Source of the DNA: Neopestalotiopsis rosae
Lineage: Eukaryota; Ascomycota; Sordariomycetes; Amphisphaeriales; Sporocadaceae
Direction: 5' to 3'
DNA length: 64,000 bases
NCBI GenBank assembly: GCA_023078685.1
Contig: JALGAS010000002.1
Location: 5,456,001-5,520,000, forward strand
The notes under the pieces: model-generated
Database searches by the model: none
The model's input: only the letters and a program-made list of their open reading frames with translations
What the model was told of the DNA's origin: nothing
Position numbers and translations under genes: made by a program
Part shown: positions 37,801-50,329 of the stretch, piece after piece
Numbering within the stretch: the first letter of the stretch is position 1
How the letters are laid out: each line of letters opens with the position of its first letter

Positions 37801-40430
37801 GCTGTGACGAGCTCAGACTGCACAAGACCAAGACCTGGCGATTACGTGGGATTGCCGGAGATCCGGTAGATGGGAATCCTGCTGCCTCCGTCTGGTGCGC
37901 ATAACAGCAAGTAGCGCCGCCGGTGCTCACCCATGAAGCGCAGGAACAGGAGAGATGCACCTGATGGAAACTCTATCGGGCCTGATCTCCGCATGATACA
38001 CTCTTTCCCCAGATGACAGAAAGAAGGTGCTTGCAAGCCACATAACCTTGTTTAATTGCCTTTTCACGAAGAGAACATTGTTAACTCAGCGAGAGGATGG
38101 ATGGGGTGACTCACTGATGCAAACTTTCGTTCTTTGCTACCATTGACGCTGGAGCATGGGCACACAGATCAGAATGCGCACAAACCTGAGTGTACGGAGT
38201 CCGATCTATAGGTCGATCATATTCGACGAATGAGACGACGACAATGCCCAATGTGGTATCATCAGCCAATCGCAAGCACCGAGACACTTGGCACCACGTA
38301 TCAATCATACATAGTCTCGACAGAGAACGGCTAAAACCAAATGATAGTCTCTTGTCTGTTCCAGAGCCTGGCCAGGGAAATTTGAATTCTGCATTCCCAA
38401 GAATAGATCACTCCTTATCAAGGTTTAGCCATCAACTGCCCAAGGCAATTTCCAGAAAGTGCATGTTCCAGCCCCAGCTGTGTTGAGAAAAACTATCGCT
38501 CGCGCATCGCGGGGTCAACCGCTCGATCTGACTCTTGCCCCTGGGCTATCACATCTGCGGTTCCATGTTCCATTATTAGAGACACGACGCATCATCTGGC
38601 ACGACTTAAATGATCCTGAGCATACGTTATCGGATGCGACTTTTGAACTAGACCCGCTGGATCTTGGTTTCTGCTTTTCAATAACAGTTACCTTATATTT
38701 TGCATTGCTGCAGTAGTTCTTATCAGCTTATTATGCTACTTACCTGCTGATGCGTCGCGATGAGGCGGGCAGGCAAGTTCCTCAAGTAGTGTTTCATGGT
38801 GAAGCTTTCCCTGGAATAATATAGTACTTGGATGACTGCCTATATTAACGTGTCCGTGTGGGTACGTCTACACAATATCCTGACTACGAGCCGAGCTGAA
38901 GTTTCCCAATTCATTTCAAGAAACCGACTTCTTAGAAGATGCTTGATTCATATGCTACAATGGAGACACACCATGATTCTGGCATCGCCTGGAGCTGAGA
39001 TCATTCATGGTGCATGGGGGATGGAGAGCCTGCACCAGCTTCAAACAATACAATGCGCCGCCTTGCTGATGCAATGCAAGAATGCTTCATAGTTGATGCA
39101 ATCCAAACTTGGAATTGGTATTATCTCTGCTTCTCAATCAAAATATTCTAGCAGTCTGTCGTACGCATTTGCATCTGTATGTATGCCTCTGACTTCTGGA
39201 ACTTTTTGAATAGGCGCAATAGCGACCATCATATATCGTACATGATGTAACTAATATCTGGTCAGTTGACGTGCGTAGTTGACTTCTGTACACAGGTACC
39301 TGCTGACATCACCCGTGCCAGTTTGACAGATTCAAAAATGCTCCAACTGCTGTCATTGGAGATCGATAACAATCAATTAATTATCAATTATGCAGGGACT
39401 TTGAAGCCCAAACCGGGAGACCCACTTTAAAAGTCAATCGTGCCTTCCACCACAATGTTGCACCATCAAGAATGGCGGCACTCAAATCCATGCACATCAC
39501 ACCTACCTCCAGCCCGCCGCCGCCGAGCATTTGAGAGCTCTTGTCAACATTCGTCTCTAGGCCCCCAACTGCTCTTGCTCAGCAGGCAGTCTCCGCGGGC
39601 AACAATATTCAAGCGACTCTGCAACGACTGCCCGCAAAGTCTCACGCCTCAGGTCCGACCCGAAGAGACGCTGCCACTTCAGAGATCATAAGGAAGAAGA
39701 AAAAAAAAGAAAAAAAATCGCCAGGAGCTTCTGCGCATTTCCGGTCGCAACGAAATCAGCAACCCGCCTCCCCTCCAACCATTGATCTGGCCTGCTGAGG
39801 TGCTTGCCAACTTTGTTCACTGCCCTCTTCCCCCGACGACGAAAGGAAACAACAAACAAGGCATTCCTCGAGGTTCTGTGCCAAACCCCCCGCGCTGTGA
39901 AGAGAGTCCCACCACCACCTCTTCCATCCGCACCTCAGCTGCACCCATCTTCGGCCATCAGTCCATCATTGACCGCTGCTTTGTCTTGGAAAATTCCCTT
40001 TAACACTGCCACGCCTCACAGCAGCTGGCTTCCTTCCAGGCTCCATACTATTTACACTGGTGAGTTCACTAAACACGCCATTCATTGGGTGTGCTCTTGA
40101 CGACTCTTTCTGCAAAAAGGCTAACGAGGCGTCACCACCCAGGGCAACATCTGTCCTGCTATGGAACAGCGCCTCGGCTGAGTTCCAGGTTAGAAGGCAC
40201 TTGCTTTGATCCCACGTTCAATCAAAGGCAACGAAAATTTACACCATCTTGCGTGTCATTATTCAACCACCGAATGCGAGAGAAAAACAACTTTGGTGTC
40301 GGTCATACACAACTACGATCCCACTCGATACCGGTAGCAACCGCGCTACACTACGGCCCTTGAGATTTTGCTTCCTCGGAGGAAGAAGAAGAATAGCCGA
40401 GGGCGGTGTCTTCTTGCTTAGGTATACGCT
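34841..40430. other. 5.6-kb divergent non-coding interval
   Basis: Separates the PFK-2/FBPase gene (minus) from the TAD3 gene (plus). Frames up to 166 codons (36975-37475) have no protein character. Visible content: GGTA/TAGG microsatellite-like stretches near 35595-35640 and 36725-36740, an oligo-A run near 35132-35145, and a GA-rich stretch near 36327-36345. Sequence near 37450 that loosely resembles a tRNA B box was rejected as a tRNA. Confidence 0.45.
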
Positions 40431-41918
40431 ATGGGCGATTCCATGAAGGAAGTAGTCGAGACGCTCGACCCCGTGTCGCGACAGATTATTCCTCAAAATA
40501 TCTATACTGGCACACTCGTCCCTCTCAAGACTACTCTGGAACTTCGAGACAATCTCTCTGTCGGATATGCATATGTTACGCGAGCACCCACTAGATTTAC
40601 CAATGATGTCGTCAAGTAAGCAGCGCTTCGTCCAGAAGATACTTGGTCGCTGCTTGTATATGCTAATTGCTGCTATAGTGTTGTCAGGTCTCTAGTCGGC
40701 GATGACCAGGCTAAGAATCTTCCTCATCTTCGACGATGCACCAAGCCAACAGATCTACCATCTCATCTCAAGAACAAGTTCATGAACGATGGGACTGTGG
40801 GAAGGACAATACACACCGGCAAGTCCCAGTACCTCTACATCTTGCTCGGCCCTGAAGAGGAAATGAACTATGAAGATCTTTTGAAAGGACTTTCGGCAAT
40901 TCCTGGAATTGGCGATGACATCTTCATCGGTCTGATTCCTGTTCCGCTTCTGGCTCCCACTTCTCAAGTCCAGGCAAATCTATGGTCACAGCAATTCTGG
41001 CAGTGTGTCTACCGCAAAAACAACCCACTTGGTCCACACCCCAGCAACATTTGCCGCACTACAAGTGTCGTGGCTCGTGATGCTTCGGTCTGGATGAATC
41101 TAGCCCACCAGATCGCCAAGAAGACCCAAAAGGCAGGGTTTGGCGAGCCCATCGGCGCTGTCATTATTAAGCGCACGATTCCGTCTAAGCCTGACCAGGC
41201 CAAAGGCGAAGGCAACAAGACTGATGGCAACGCTTCGGATGGCGGTGCTGATATCATCCAGGGCGATGCTTCGGATACTGGTGATGCCAAGTCAGAGGAT
41301 GACAGAAAGCCTGACAGGTCAGCAGACGACGAATTGCGCGATGGAGCTGATGACAAGGAAAGGGTGGAAATTGTTGCCCTCGCGGGCGATGCCCGCTGGC
41401 ATCAGCAAGGAAGAACAGGCCACGATGGCAACCCGATGGCTCACGCTGCGCTGCGTGCCATCAGCATGGTTGCACAAAAGCTTGTACGGGCCGAGAACCG
41501 CGAGCCTGCTCAATCAAATCCAATTCTCGAATTCGAGGCATTCCAGGACGGCCCGATCTTGAGTGATGAGCAGGTTGTCTTTGATGCAGATCACCCATCT
41601 CCCGACGGCTATCTCTGCCACGATCTGGAGCTTTACATGACACACGAGCCATGCACCATGTGCTCCATGGCCATCTTGCACTCGCGCATGGGTCGAATTG
41701 TGTTTCGACATCGTATGCCGTTGACTGGCGGCATGGGCTCCGAGGACCGCGGCTACGACCTTTGTGGCGGCGACAACATCTGTGAGAACGGCCCTTGTGG
41801 AGGCGGCCAGGGGCTCGGCCTTCACTGGCGCAAAGAGCTCAATTGGAGCATGTTGGGATGGGAATGGGAGACTGACGCAGCAGAGAGCCTGCCTGTCAAC
41901 AGTCATCTCCATGCTTGA
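40431..41918 (+). CDS. TAD3: tRNA-specific adenosine deaminase subunit Tad3 (ADAT3-like)
   Basis: Predicted join(40431..40615, 40679..41918), 474 aa, with one 63-bp intron (CTAAT branch) restoring NDVVNVVRSLVGDDQ. With Tad2 this protein forms the nuclear heterodimer that converts A34 to inosine in tRNA anticodons, needed for wobble decoding. The C-terminal CDA-fold domain (about 170-450) has the zinc ligands His317 in MAHAALRAI and Cys387/Cys390 in PCTMCSMAILHSRMG. The catalytic Glu of the HxE motif is replaced (HAA), as expected for the non-catalytic Tad3 subunit. The Gly/Asn region NICENGPCGGGQGLGLHWRK precedes the C-terminus, also typical. An acidic linker (Asp/Gly/Ser-rich, about 190-250) is longer than in yeast. 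The divergent long promoter shows nothing specific. Confidence 0.93.
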
Positions 41919-42838
41919 TTGCATCATCTTCAGCAAGCAGCATGATTTCAATGCCACCATCATTCCATCTTTCGACTAGGGCCTTTTGGCTCCCCTTATG
42001 CAAAAGAAGCATCAGCATTGGCGTTTGTGATTTTCCAAGCAGAGGAGTAAGGTATTCCTCTTGTGGTATTGGCATTATGAGATAAGTGAAAATGAGCATT
42101 GGGATTCTTTGGACGGTTCCGTTTTGGAAGGCGAAAGAAAAAGCAAGTCAATGGATCGCCGCCAGGCAATGACATCCCCTGTATGATATTGAGAATGTTC
42201 CGCCTCTAGCACGAGATGAATGATCAGAGTCATCTGGCAGTGCAATGTGAGGAGGGCGTCGATGGTGCATGAGCCCGCTTACACAATAGACGCAAATTGG
42301 TTCTCTAGATAGACTTAAGTCTCTAAACACGAAACCAGATCTTGTCTTGAAGACCAGCTATGTCCCGGTGCCCGTATACCTAGGTAGCGCGCACTCGGTA
42401 GATGACATAGCCACTCACAATACAATAGATAGAGAAACAAAGCACCAAAGGACCAAAATGTCACAACCTATGTAGTCATTGAACACGTACTTCCAAGAAT
42501 GACAGCGTCAAGGTTACTGCACCTATATGAGACACTAAGGTACCACCAGTAACGCAATACCTAGGGGTCCTGGGGCATGGTCACGCTAATAAATATGCAC
42601 TATCTTATCGCTGGAAACTGGAGACTGGAGACTGGAGCAGAGAGGCGCGAATCCCTGCCCTGCTATTACGCAACGCCCGTAGGGAATAGAGCTTCAGAGG
42701 GACGATGCACCACATAACCCCCCTCCAGACCAAGGAACAGTCCCAGACGCGAAAAAAACCCACCGAAACCTGCTTTGCTGGTCCTCTCCAGCGTTGACCG
42801 CCCATCGTGAATAAATTCGTTCTTTGTCGGCCAGGCAC
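41919..42838. other. Intergenic region, TAD3 to RNase H1
   Basis: About 900 bp holding the TAD3 3' end and the RNase H1 promoter. A large minus-strand frame (42605-43732) runs across this region and antisense to the RNase H1 gene; it is a shadow. No gene seen. Confidence 0.5.
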
Positions 42839-44147
42839 ATGAGAAACGTCCCCATTTTGAAACGCCTCATTAGGGACCTCGGAAGCGCATCGCCAATCTC
42901 TGCGACAGCGTCCAGACCCCGTCCCCAAAAGAACAAAGCCTTTGGTCTCGCAGTCGAACCTGCACCCCGCTCGACCTTTGGACGTGTCGGATTCTCCAGC
43001 GTAGCAGCCTGCAGGTTGCCCGCGACAAACAGCTTGACCGAGACTATAAAACAGATACTTGGACCCCTCTTTGACAAGATGCCGCCCAGCAAGAAGCGCA
43101 AGATGGAGGACGATACGCCCAAGTTCTACGCCGTCCGCAGCGGCCATGAGCCTGGCGTCTACTTGACCTGGCCAGAATGTCAGGAGCAGATTTCCGGCTT
43201 CAAGGGTGCACAGTGTATGTCGCGGCCTGTCTTCCAGTGTACTTGAAACTGTTCGAATCCTCGATTGGCTAACGTTCAGTCTACAGTCAAGAAGTTCGAC
43301 AACGAGGAGGATGCCAACGACTTTGTTGCAGGCAGACCGGTGAAGAACACCGCGCCTGACCCCAAGAAGCCGCCGAAATTCTACGCCGTGGCCATTGGTC
43401 GCGCACCCGGTATCTACAACGAATGGGCCGAGGTACAGAATGCAATCAAGGATTGGAAAGGCGTCAAGCAGCAGAGCTTCAAAACACGCGCCGAGGCTGT
43501 GCAGTACATCCAAATACACGGCGACGAGGCCGGCCAAAAGTCCATTGAAAACGAAGTGTCGGTTGAGCCCCCGGCCAAGAAGAGCAAGACCAGCAAAACA
43601 ACCAAACCCATCGAAGACGGCGTCTTGCACATTTACACGGACGGCAGCAGCCGAGGAAATGGCAGAACTGGCGCCGCAGCAGGCGTGGGAGTCTTCTTTG
43701 GGGCAAACGATCCGAGGTTTGTGCCTGTTCAAGTTTCACGATATCACGAAGAGAAAAACATTAGACTTACAAAACACTAGGAATATTTCCGAGCGTCTCC
43801 GGGGGGAGCCACAAACGAATCAACGTGCTGAGTTGACGGCCATCTTGCGCGCACTGCAGAAAGTCTCAGTGGACCAAGATGTCCAGATACATACAGATAG
43901 CAAGTATTCTCTCAACTGCATCACAGAGTGGTACAGAGGTTGGGTGGCCAAGGGCTGGAAGACGCAGGGCGGAGAAGACGTAAAGAACAAGGATTTAGTA
44001 CAGGCTATTCGGGCCAAGATTGATGATCGTGATGCTTCTGGAACAAAGACCTTGTTCCAATGGGTGAGGGGCCATGGCATCAGTCCTGGAAACATCGAAG
44101 CCGACAAGCTTGCAGTTAGAGGTTCTGGGTTTGCGGCGGTTGCGTAG
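42839..44147 (+). CDS. Ribonuclease H1 with two hybrid-binding domains and possible mitochondrial presequence
   Basis: Predicted join(42839..43214, 43287..43716, 43781..44147), 390 aa, or 310 aa from the internal ATG at 43079. Introns are 72 and 64 bp. The enzyme cuts RNA in RNA:DNA hybrids. From the second start the protein begins with a nuclear-like basic patch (MPPSKKRKMEDD), then two RNase H hybrid-binding domains (PKFYAVRSGHEPGVYLTWPE and PKFYAVAIGRAPGIYNEWAE), as in yeast Rnh1. The catalytic domain follows with Asp in IYTDGSSRGNG, Glu in QRAELTAILRAL, Asp in IHTDSKYSLNC and Asp in GNIEADKLA. The extra 80 residues from the first ATG start MRNVPILKRLIRDL and are basic and Ala/Ser-rich with very few acids, like a mitochondrial targeting sequence. 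The first ATG context is weak, the second strong. Confidence 0.92.
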
Positions 44148-45562
44148 TAGTCAGTCCGTAAGGCGAAGTGAGGCCAGTGGAAGCAGGTCCGCTCAGAGAG
44201 GCATCACACAGCCTCGTGTACTTTGTTGAAGGAAAATACAGCAGTGATCTCTTAGGTTTGGCCGCGGAGGATGATTATGACACCAGATACCCAACTTCTT
44301 TTTTTTCTTGTTTACTCTTTGAATCAGCGCAGCTCTGACCCGGAGGATCGAGAGGGACACGATACGTACTACTTATGGGTCAAGCACATGTTATTCAGGG
44401 ACAATTTCCTATACTTACTATTGGCTCGTCTCTCATATAAATATTTGTAACGGTCAGAATGCAGCCTTACTTGACTCGTAATGCTCAGCCGCCGATCCCC
44501 TACCGCCCGTTTCCCGTGATAAATAGAAACTTGTGACACAAATCATGACCGTACGGGTCCTCGGACTCATCTTTCTTGGACATCTCATTTATACATATGG
44601 ATACTGCCTGTATAGAACACCTCAGTTTACACGTAAACCAAGATAAGTAAGGGACATCCATCATGACCGCTGCAAATCATCTGTAGATTTTCGTCAGTTG
44701 ATCTCAACGCTTCTACTCAAGGCACCCTCGTGCCGCTGAGCCGCTCGTGGTAGGGAGCGGGCGGGTAATGGAGATCGCGCTAAGACCCCAGGGTGGCCAC
44801 TATAAGTCTATGACTACACTAAAGGTGGCCGCGATAAGGTCCCGAGCTCCCTGGGTGCACCTGACATCAGGTCGGTCAACACCTTGGCGCAGCCCCAGAT
44901 CGGGATCGGGCTAGGTACTGGGTTGGGCGGTCTCCTCCGCATCACTAGTCGAGGTTTTTTCTTCTTGTTTTCCCTCCCTTTGGCCAAGCATCGCAACACG
45001 AAGATTGCGCAGCTTGCACCTATCGAACCCCAGGTTTCGTATCCTATAACCACGCTCGCGTGAAGTCTCTCTTCCCGCCCAAGTTTTTCTGGGTTCTGCC
45101 CCACGCGTAACTGTCGTCAGACGACAGATTCATTCCTAGAGATAACCGCCTCACCTCACCACCTGCGCACTGCTGCTCACGACCAAAACCTTGGGAAGCA
45201 AAATCTCTACGTGTAGACAAGCAGACTTGTCCCTCCGCCCTGCCATAGAGCAAGGTGGCTTTCAGGCGACCATTTACTAACTCCCATGTCCTGCCCAATG
45301 ATTCAATAACATTTGTTCAATTCCCGCCGGCAGTATGTATTCCTGGGCCGTTGTACCTTGTTCTCTTGGGAACTTTTGATATCGCCACGATGGACTGAAA
45401 TGGGGTCATTTTGCTGACTTTTATCGCTAGTATCACTGCCTGCCTGCCTTGCGGACTTGCAAGGACGATTCTGGTGTCACCTAGCAGGCGAAACCGAATC
45501 TAAAAATATAACTACTTGGGTAGCCAAGAAACGCTGACGTCGAGGGTCAAGCATTCGCCAAG
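44148..45562. other. Intergenic region, RNase H1 to antiporter
   Basis: About 1.4 kb; RNase H1 3' end and antiporter promoter and leader. No protein-like frame seen. Confidence 0.5.
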
Positions 45563-47572
45563 ATGCCGACTCTTGCAGTAACCAACTTTAACATAGTAGT
45601 CTCCTTCCTTGGTGGCTTCATCAGTATCTTCGGACTGGTGTCGTACCTTCTGAAGGAGAACTTCTACATGTCCGAAGCCTGTAAGTGAAACTCTGGAGGG
45701 CTTGATGTGCCCTGCGTCTTTCAAGATGTTCTTTCCCCATCGAGGACCAGGCGCTATGTCACGGGGGTACTAACAGAGATTGTAGTGATATCCCTCTTGG
45801 CTGGCGTGGCATTCTCCCCTCATGCCGCGAATCTAATACGGCCTGTTGAATATGCTCTCGGAAGTGAGGACAATGTCAATGCTATCACTCTCGCCTTCTC
45901 TCGCCTGGTGCTTGGAGTCCAGCTAGTTCTAGCTGGAATTCAGTTGCCAAGTCGCTACCTCAAGAAGGAATGGAGGTCCCTCAGCATCCTATTGGGTCCC
46001 GTAATGACAATCATGTGGTTGATCACCAGCTTATTGATCTGGGGCCTCGTACCTAACCTGCCCTTCCTCCACGCTCTTGCCATCGGCGCTTGTGTCACCC
46101 CCACGGATCCCATTCTTTCCAACGTTATTGTCAAGGGAAAATTTGCCGACAGCAATGTGCCCAAGGAGCTGCAGAAAATCATCATTGCCGAGTCTGGTGC
46201 CAACGACGGTCTAGGGTACCCTTTTCTCTTCTTTGCTCTGTACCTCATCAAGTACATTGGCGATGGAGGCAAGGCCGAATCCGGAGGTGCAGGTCTTGCC
46301 ATGGGCCTCTGGTTTGGCGAGACTTGGGGCTACACAATCATTCTGAGTGTCATCTACGGTGCCGTTGTCGGCTGGATCGCGAAGGAACTCTTGTATTATG
46401 CTGAGAAGCGTAAATGGGTTGATCGTGAGAGCTTCCTCGTCTTCGCAATTTCTCTCTCTCTCTTCATCGTGGGAACGTGTGGCATGATTGGAAGTGACGA
46501 TGTTTTGGCGTGTTTCATTGCTGGTAATTCGTTTACCTGGGATGATTGGTTTCGTCTTGAGACACTGGATGAGGTGAGTGAAGGAATCTTTTGCACATTC
46601 TGCTGTGTTCAATTGCTAATCAAATTCGTAGTACGATGATACCCAATACCTGGCTGCCCTATAGCCATTGAGTTCAATAGCGATTTGACTGACACGTGCC
46701 TAGTTCATTACAACCCACGATTGACATGCTTCTCAACGTCACCATATTCCTGTGGTACGGTGCTGTCTGTCCTTGGACAATCTTTGCCCACAACAGTGTC
46801 ATTCCAATCTACAGGCTGATTCCTCTGGGTATTCTCATCTTGCTGCTCAGGAGACCCCCGATCATTCTCGGTACTCGTAAGTGGATACGACAGCTTCAAG
46901 ATTTCAGAGAGTCCCTCTTCATGGGCTTCTTTGGACCCGTGGGAGTCTCTGGCATCTTCTACCTCTATGTAACATTGGATTTTCTCGACGAACTGAAGGA
47001 TGAGAATGGCGAGCAGAGGTCTGATGTTGCCAACATGGGCGAAACCGTTACTGTGATTGTATGGTTTATTGCTATATGCAGTGTGGTGAGTTACGTCTAT
47101 CCTATCCTTAAACTGAACCCATTCTCAAGTTTCATCCCAGGTCGTCCACGGCTTAAGCATTCCACTGGGCAAACTCGGCTTCTACTTGCCCAGGACCATT
47201 TCACGCAGCTTGACCATAGACAACCAGCCCGATTCTCATCCCCCGTCTTTCAACTTCCGTGGCCGTGCGAGTGCGTTCCTGCCTTCGTTCCAGTCGCGGT
47301 CGCGAGGCGGCACGGAACCTAGCTCACCTAGTGCCTCGCGGTCTGCTTCGGCACGTCCCATCCACAGGATCGGTGGCACGGTAATCAAGGATAACCGCCA
47401 GGCTGGTGATGATGCTCAGACATTCGTGCCTGCGTCGAGATTCGAAGTTAATTACGGGTCGACCCATGAATCTCAACCGCAATCGCCTGTAGCTGGTGGT
47501 GGTATGCCAAACAGAACGATTCGGTTTGGAGATGAAGGCCGCACCAATTCTGAGGCGCCATCAGCCAGCTAG
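45563..47572 (+). CDS. Nha1-type Na+(K+)/H+ antiporter, one splice junction unresolved
   Basis: Exons 45563..45680, 45786..46573, 46704..47085 and 47141..47572; introns of 105 bp (CTAAC branch) and 55 bp at the first and last junctions are clear. The protein belongs to the fungal plasma-membrane alkali-cation/proton antiporters (CPA1 family). It has about a dozen hydrophobic helices and the signature ACVTPTDPILSNVIVKGKFA and ESGANDGLGYPF, which hold the conserved ion-site Asp residues. It ends in a hydrophilic Ser-rich tail of about 140 residues, shorter than yeast Nha1. The middle junction does not work as written: exon 2 ends FRLETLDE at GTGAGT in phase 0, while exon 3 opens in a frame needing phase 2 to give SLQPTIDMLLN. 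Removing one G at the donor would join them exactly. This could be a sequence error, a real frameshift or unusual splicing. Confidence 0.8.
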
Positions 47573-47661
47573 GGACACCATGGCATCTCAAAATCCAACG
47601 GCAGGCGTTTCAGCTAGACTGTACGCATTGATATAGTTGTGGCAGTTGCGTAAAGCCTTGT

Positions 47662-47691
47662 CAACTATCATTCGGTAACTACCGATAGTTG
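47662..47691. repeat. Inverted repeat in antiporter 3' region
   Basis: CAACTATC at 47662-47669 and GATAGTTG at 47684-47691 are perfect complements across a 14-nt loop that itself holds a competing 5-bp stem (CGGTA and TACCG). It lies 90 bp after the antiporter stop, so it would be a hairpin in the 3' UTR if transcribed. Function unknown. Confidence 0.55.
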
Positions 47692-48534
47692 GCACGTACT
47701 CAAGGTTCGACTGAAGTATCAGACTGCTCAAGAAGACCTCGACTACAAAATCCAGAGTAGATCATGGACATCTATGAGCGCAGTTGGCAGATGCTCTGGA
47801 GAGCTTCTTCTTTCTAGTCTGCTCTCAAGGCGGAGCCACGTCGTGGTGAGAATTTGATAGTGCATTTCCATTTCACGCCTCACTTTTTTTCAGATACCCT
47901 AGCATACTAGAAGGTACAGCACATGATCAGTGGTGGGCATGAACTCATGCACGTTCATATTTAATACCGGACAACGAGTTTTCTCGTCGATTCTGTTGTT
48001 CGGGCCGACGATTCAACATCGATGGCATTTATTGCTTTTAGTTTTTCGACCGTTAGGCGAATAATAGAGTCGCTCGTTTCGTTCTCCCTCTCTCAAACTC
48101 TGCCCTGGTGCCTGGCGAGTCTGGCGAAAAAGCCTGATGGTTTGCTCTTTTTGCGGCTCAATTTGTAGTACCCGTGGGCATGTTGCGTAAACTTTTCTGT
48201 CCCTCTTCCTCATCAGGCGGCACACACCCGGACTTTGGTCAAACCGCCCCCCCCAACCCCCAACCCCCCAAAACGCAAACGCAAAAAGATCCCGAGTCAC
48301 CAAAAAAGTCACGAAGAAGGGGTCTCGTCTCCCTTTAAAGTTTAATTTCTTGTGTCAGGTCAGGAACCCCGAAACCATGCCCGGCATACATAGTACACAT
48401 AAATGCACATTATAAGGCTGAGGTTGCGTGGGGGGTCTTTTTGGTCAAAATTTTTTTGTCCCTTGTCCTTTGAAGGTGTAAGTAAGATTTAATGTTTGAA
48501 CCACCCCCAAAATCCCCCCGTGCCCTGAAATGTC

Positions 48535-48640
48535 AAAAAAAAAAAAAAAAAAAAAAAAAAGACAAGAAACACAGATCACTTGTCCCTTGAGGTAGGGATG
48601 GGCCATGCCACACAACTCGTACTTGGAAAGAGTCAAATGG

Positions 48641-48674
<34 letters not shown>

Positions 48675-48860
48675 AGAAGTCCTTGTATTGAATGCTATTC
48701 TCTCGGTATTCCGTACGCACGTGTGTCATGTTATGGCGTGCGATTCCGGAGAGGAGGAACAATTGCCAATGCTACTTTGTATTTCCTATAATGGCGTGAT
48801 TATGTATGGACTCTGCTACCCTCGGTCTGAACAGTATTTCCCCCCCCCCCCCCCCCCCCC
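48535..48860. repeat. Cluster of A26, G30 and C21 homopolymers
   Basis: A-run at 48535-48560, G-run at 48644-48673 and C-run at 48840-48860 within about 330 bp. Exact lengths are prone to sequencing error. The G and C runs are complementary and face each other. Confidence 0.8.
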
Positions 48861-50303
48861 TCCTCTCTCCTTTTCTCACCGAGCTCGCTTGCTATGCATA
48901 CTCTGACAATGCCAAAGAGCGATTACGGAGTGAAGAAAAAAAAGGGAAAAAGAAGAGGGCGGAAGAAGTGTAAGATATTAGGTTACGTTCAAGAACGGAA
49001 AGTTTCGGGGATGGTTTTGCCGACAGATTTAGCGCCGACGACACCGCGGACATGGACGGATAGTTTTACAATCTATGTGACTTACAGCGAGGTCGGCATG
49101 TTTTTTTCTTTCTCTTTGGGAGAGCAAGCAGTCAAGGCAGTCTCGGCAGTGTTGTCTGTGTATGCCACACACAGCGCCACATAAAGAAAGACAGATTAGG
49201 AGGGTTCATGATATCGATTCTTGTTTCCGTCTTTTTCAAGGGCTACGCTGGCTACGGTATCCAAGCCAAGCAAAAAAAAAAAAAGGCCTAGAACTGGAAC
49301 ACGGGCCGGGCTGGGATTTCATTACGATATGGAGATCGTGATAAGGAAACAAATACAAAAAAGAAAGATAGCCAAGACGAGATAGGGCTGTGTGATATCT
49401 CTTTTCAGGTTGTTGTGCCTTGATTGCGAAAGATCGATGATTGCATTGCGCAAAGCGAACCGATCATACATACATACATCCCCTCCCTGGGCGTCCTGCA
49501 TCATGTATGAACATGGGGGTGGGAATTGCATGTATAATGTACGAATTACGCGCAACGCTGTCTGACCGAGATCAAAGCTATATGTAGGTGTTGTAGTATT
49601 CGGCGGATTAATGTCTCTATCTTTTTTTTTTTTTCTGTCGCTTAAACAGGAGCCGCATTCAAAAGATCCATGACCCCAGGGTATTCGTCGATGCTGATCC
49701 TTCTCTCTCTAGGAATTCTGTTTGTTTGATATTTGTTATCTATCATTGGAGACATCTGTAGCAGGCAAGAAATGCCGTCTCCCCCCGATGACGAAAAAAC
49801 TTTAGATATTCCGAGATAGGTGCCGTACGAGAGACACATGGCTCGGCAGCGGTACGAAGATTATACATTTTGATATGACCATGTAGTAGCCGGTTCCGAG
49901 AATCAGCAATATTGGATATTGTTTACATTTTGAATGATGGGAAGAAGCGAAGAAAGCCACTTTTGGAAAGCAAGAAAGAGACTGTGTGCTCGTTTTGCCT
50001 GTATGACAGTTATCTGTCGGTTCATGAGGTGCTGCCCTTTATCAAGATACACACATGTACCTACCTACCTTGTCGGCATGTGCATGCAAAAAGTATCTAC
50101 GGATGCGTGAGCCGGTGAGGCTGGCTTGGCTGGATTTGTGGATTGTTTCCCTGTACGCAACAGCACGCTTGCAACGCCGGCAAATCAAAACATTCGACGA
50201 GGGTTCCTCCGGACTTGGTAGGCGACGTACGTTTTGTAGGTAGGTGTAAGAGACCATGGTGTAGACAATTCTCCGAGTATTCATTGCCCATCCCCAGACA
50301 TGA

Positions 50304-50329
50304 TTTTTTTTTTTTTTTTTTTTTTTTTT
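50304..50329. repeat. T26 homopolymer
   Basis: Uninterrupted T-run in the same non-coding interval, followed by a C-rich stretch. Confidence 0.8.

Noticed and set aside
42605..43732. 375-codon minus-strand open frame
   Set aside because: Antisense to the RNase H1 exons, starts inside them, and has no family resemblance; the plus strand holds the catalytic motifs.
48580..48906. Plus-strand frame containing poly-Gly and poly-Pro
   Set aside because: Created by the G30 and C21 homopolymers, not a gene.
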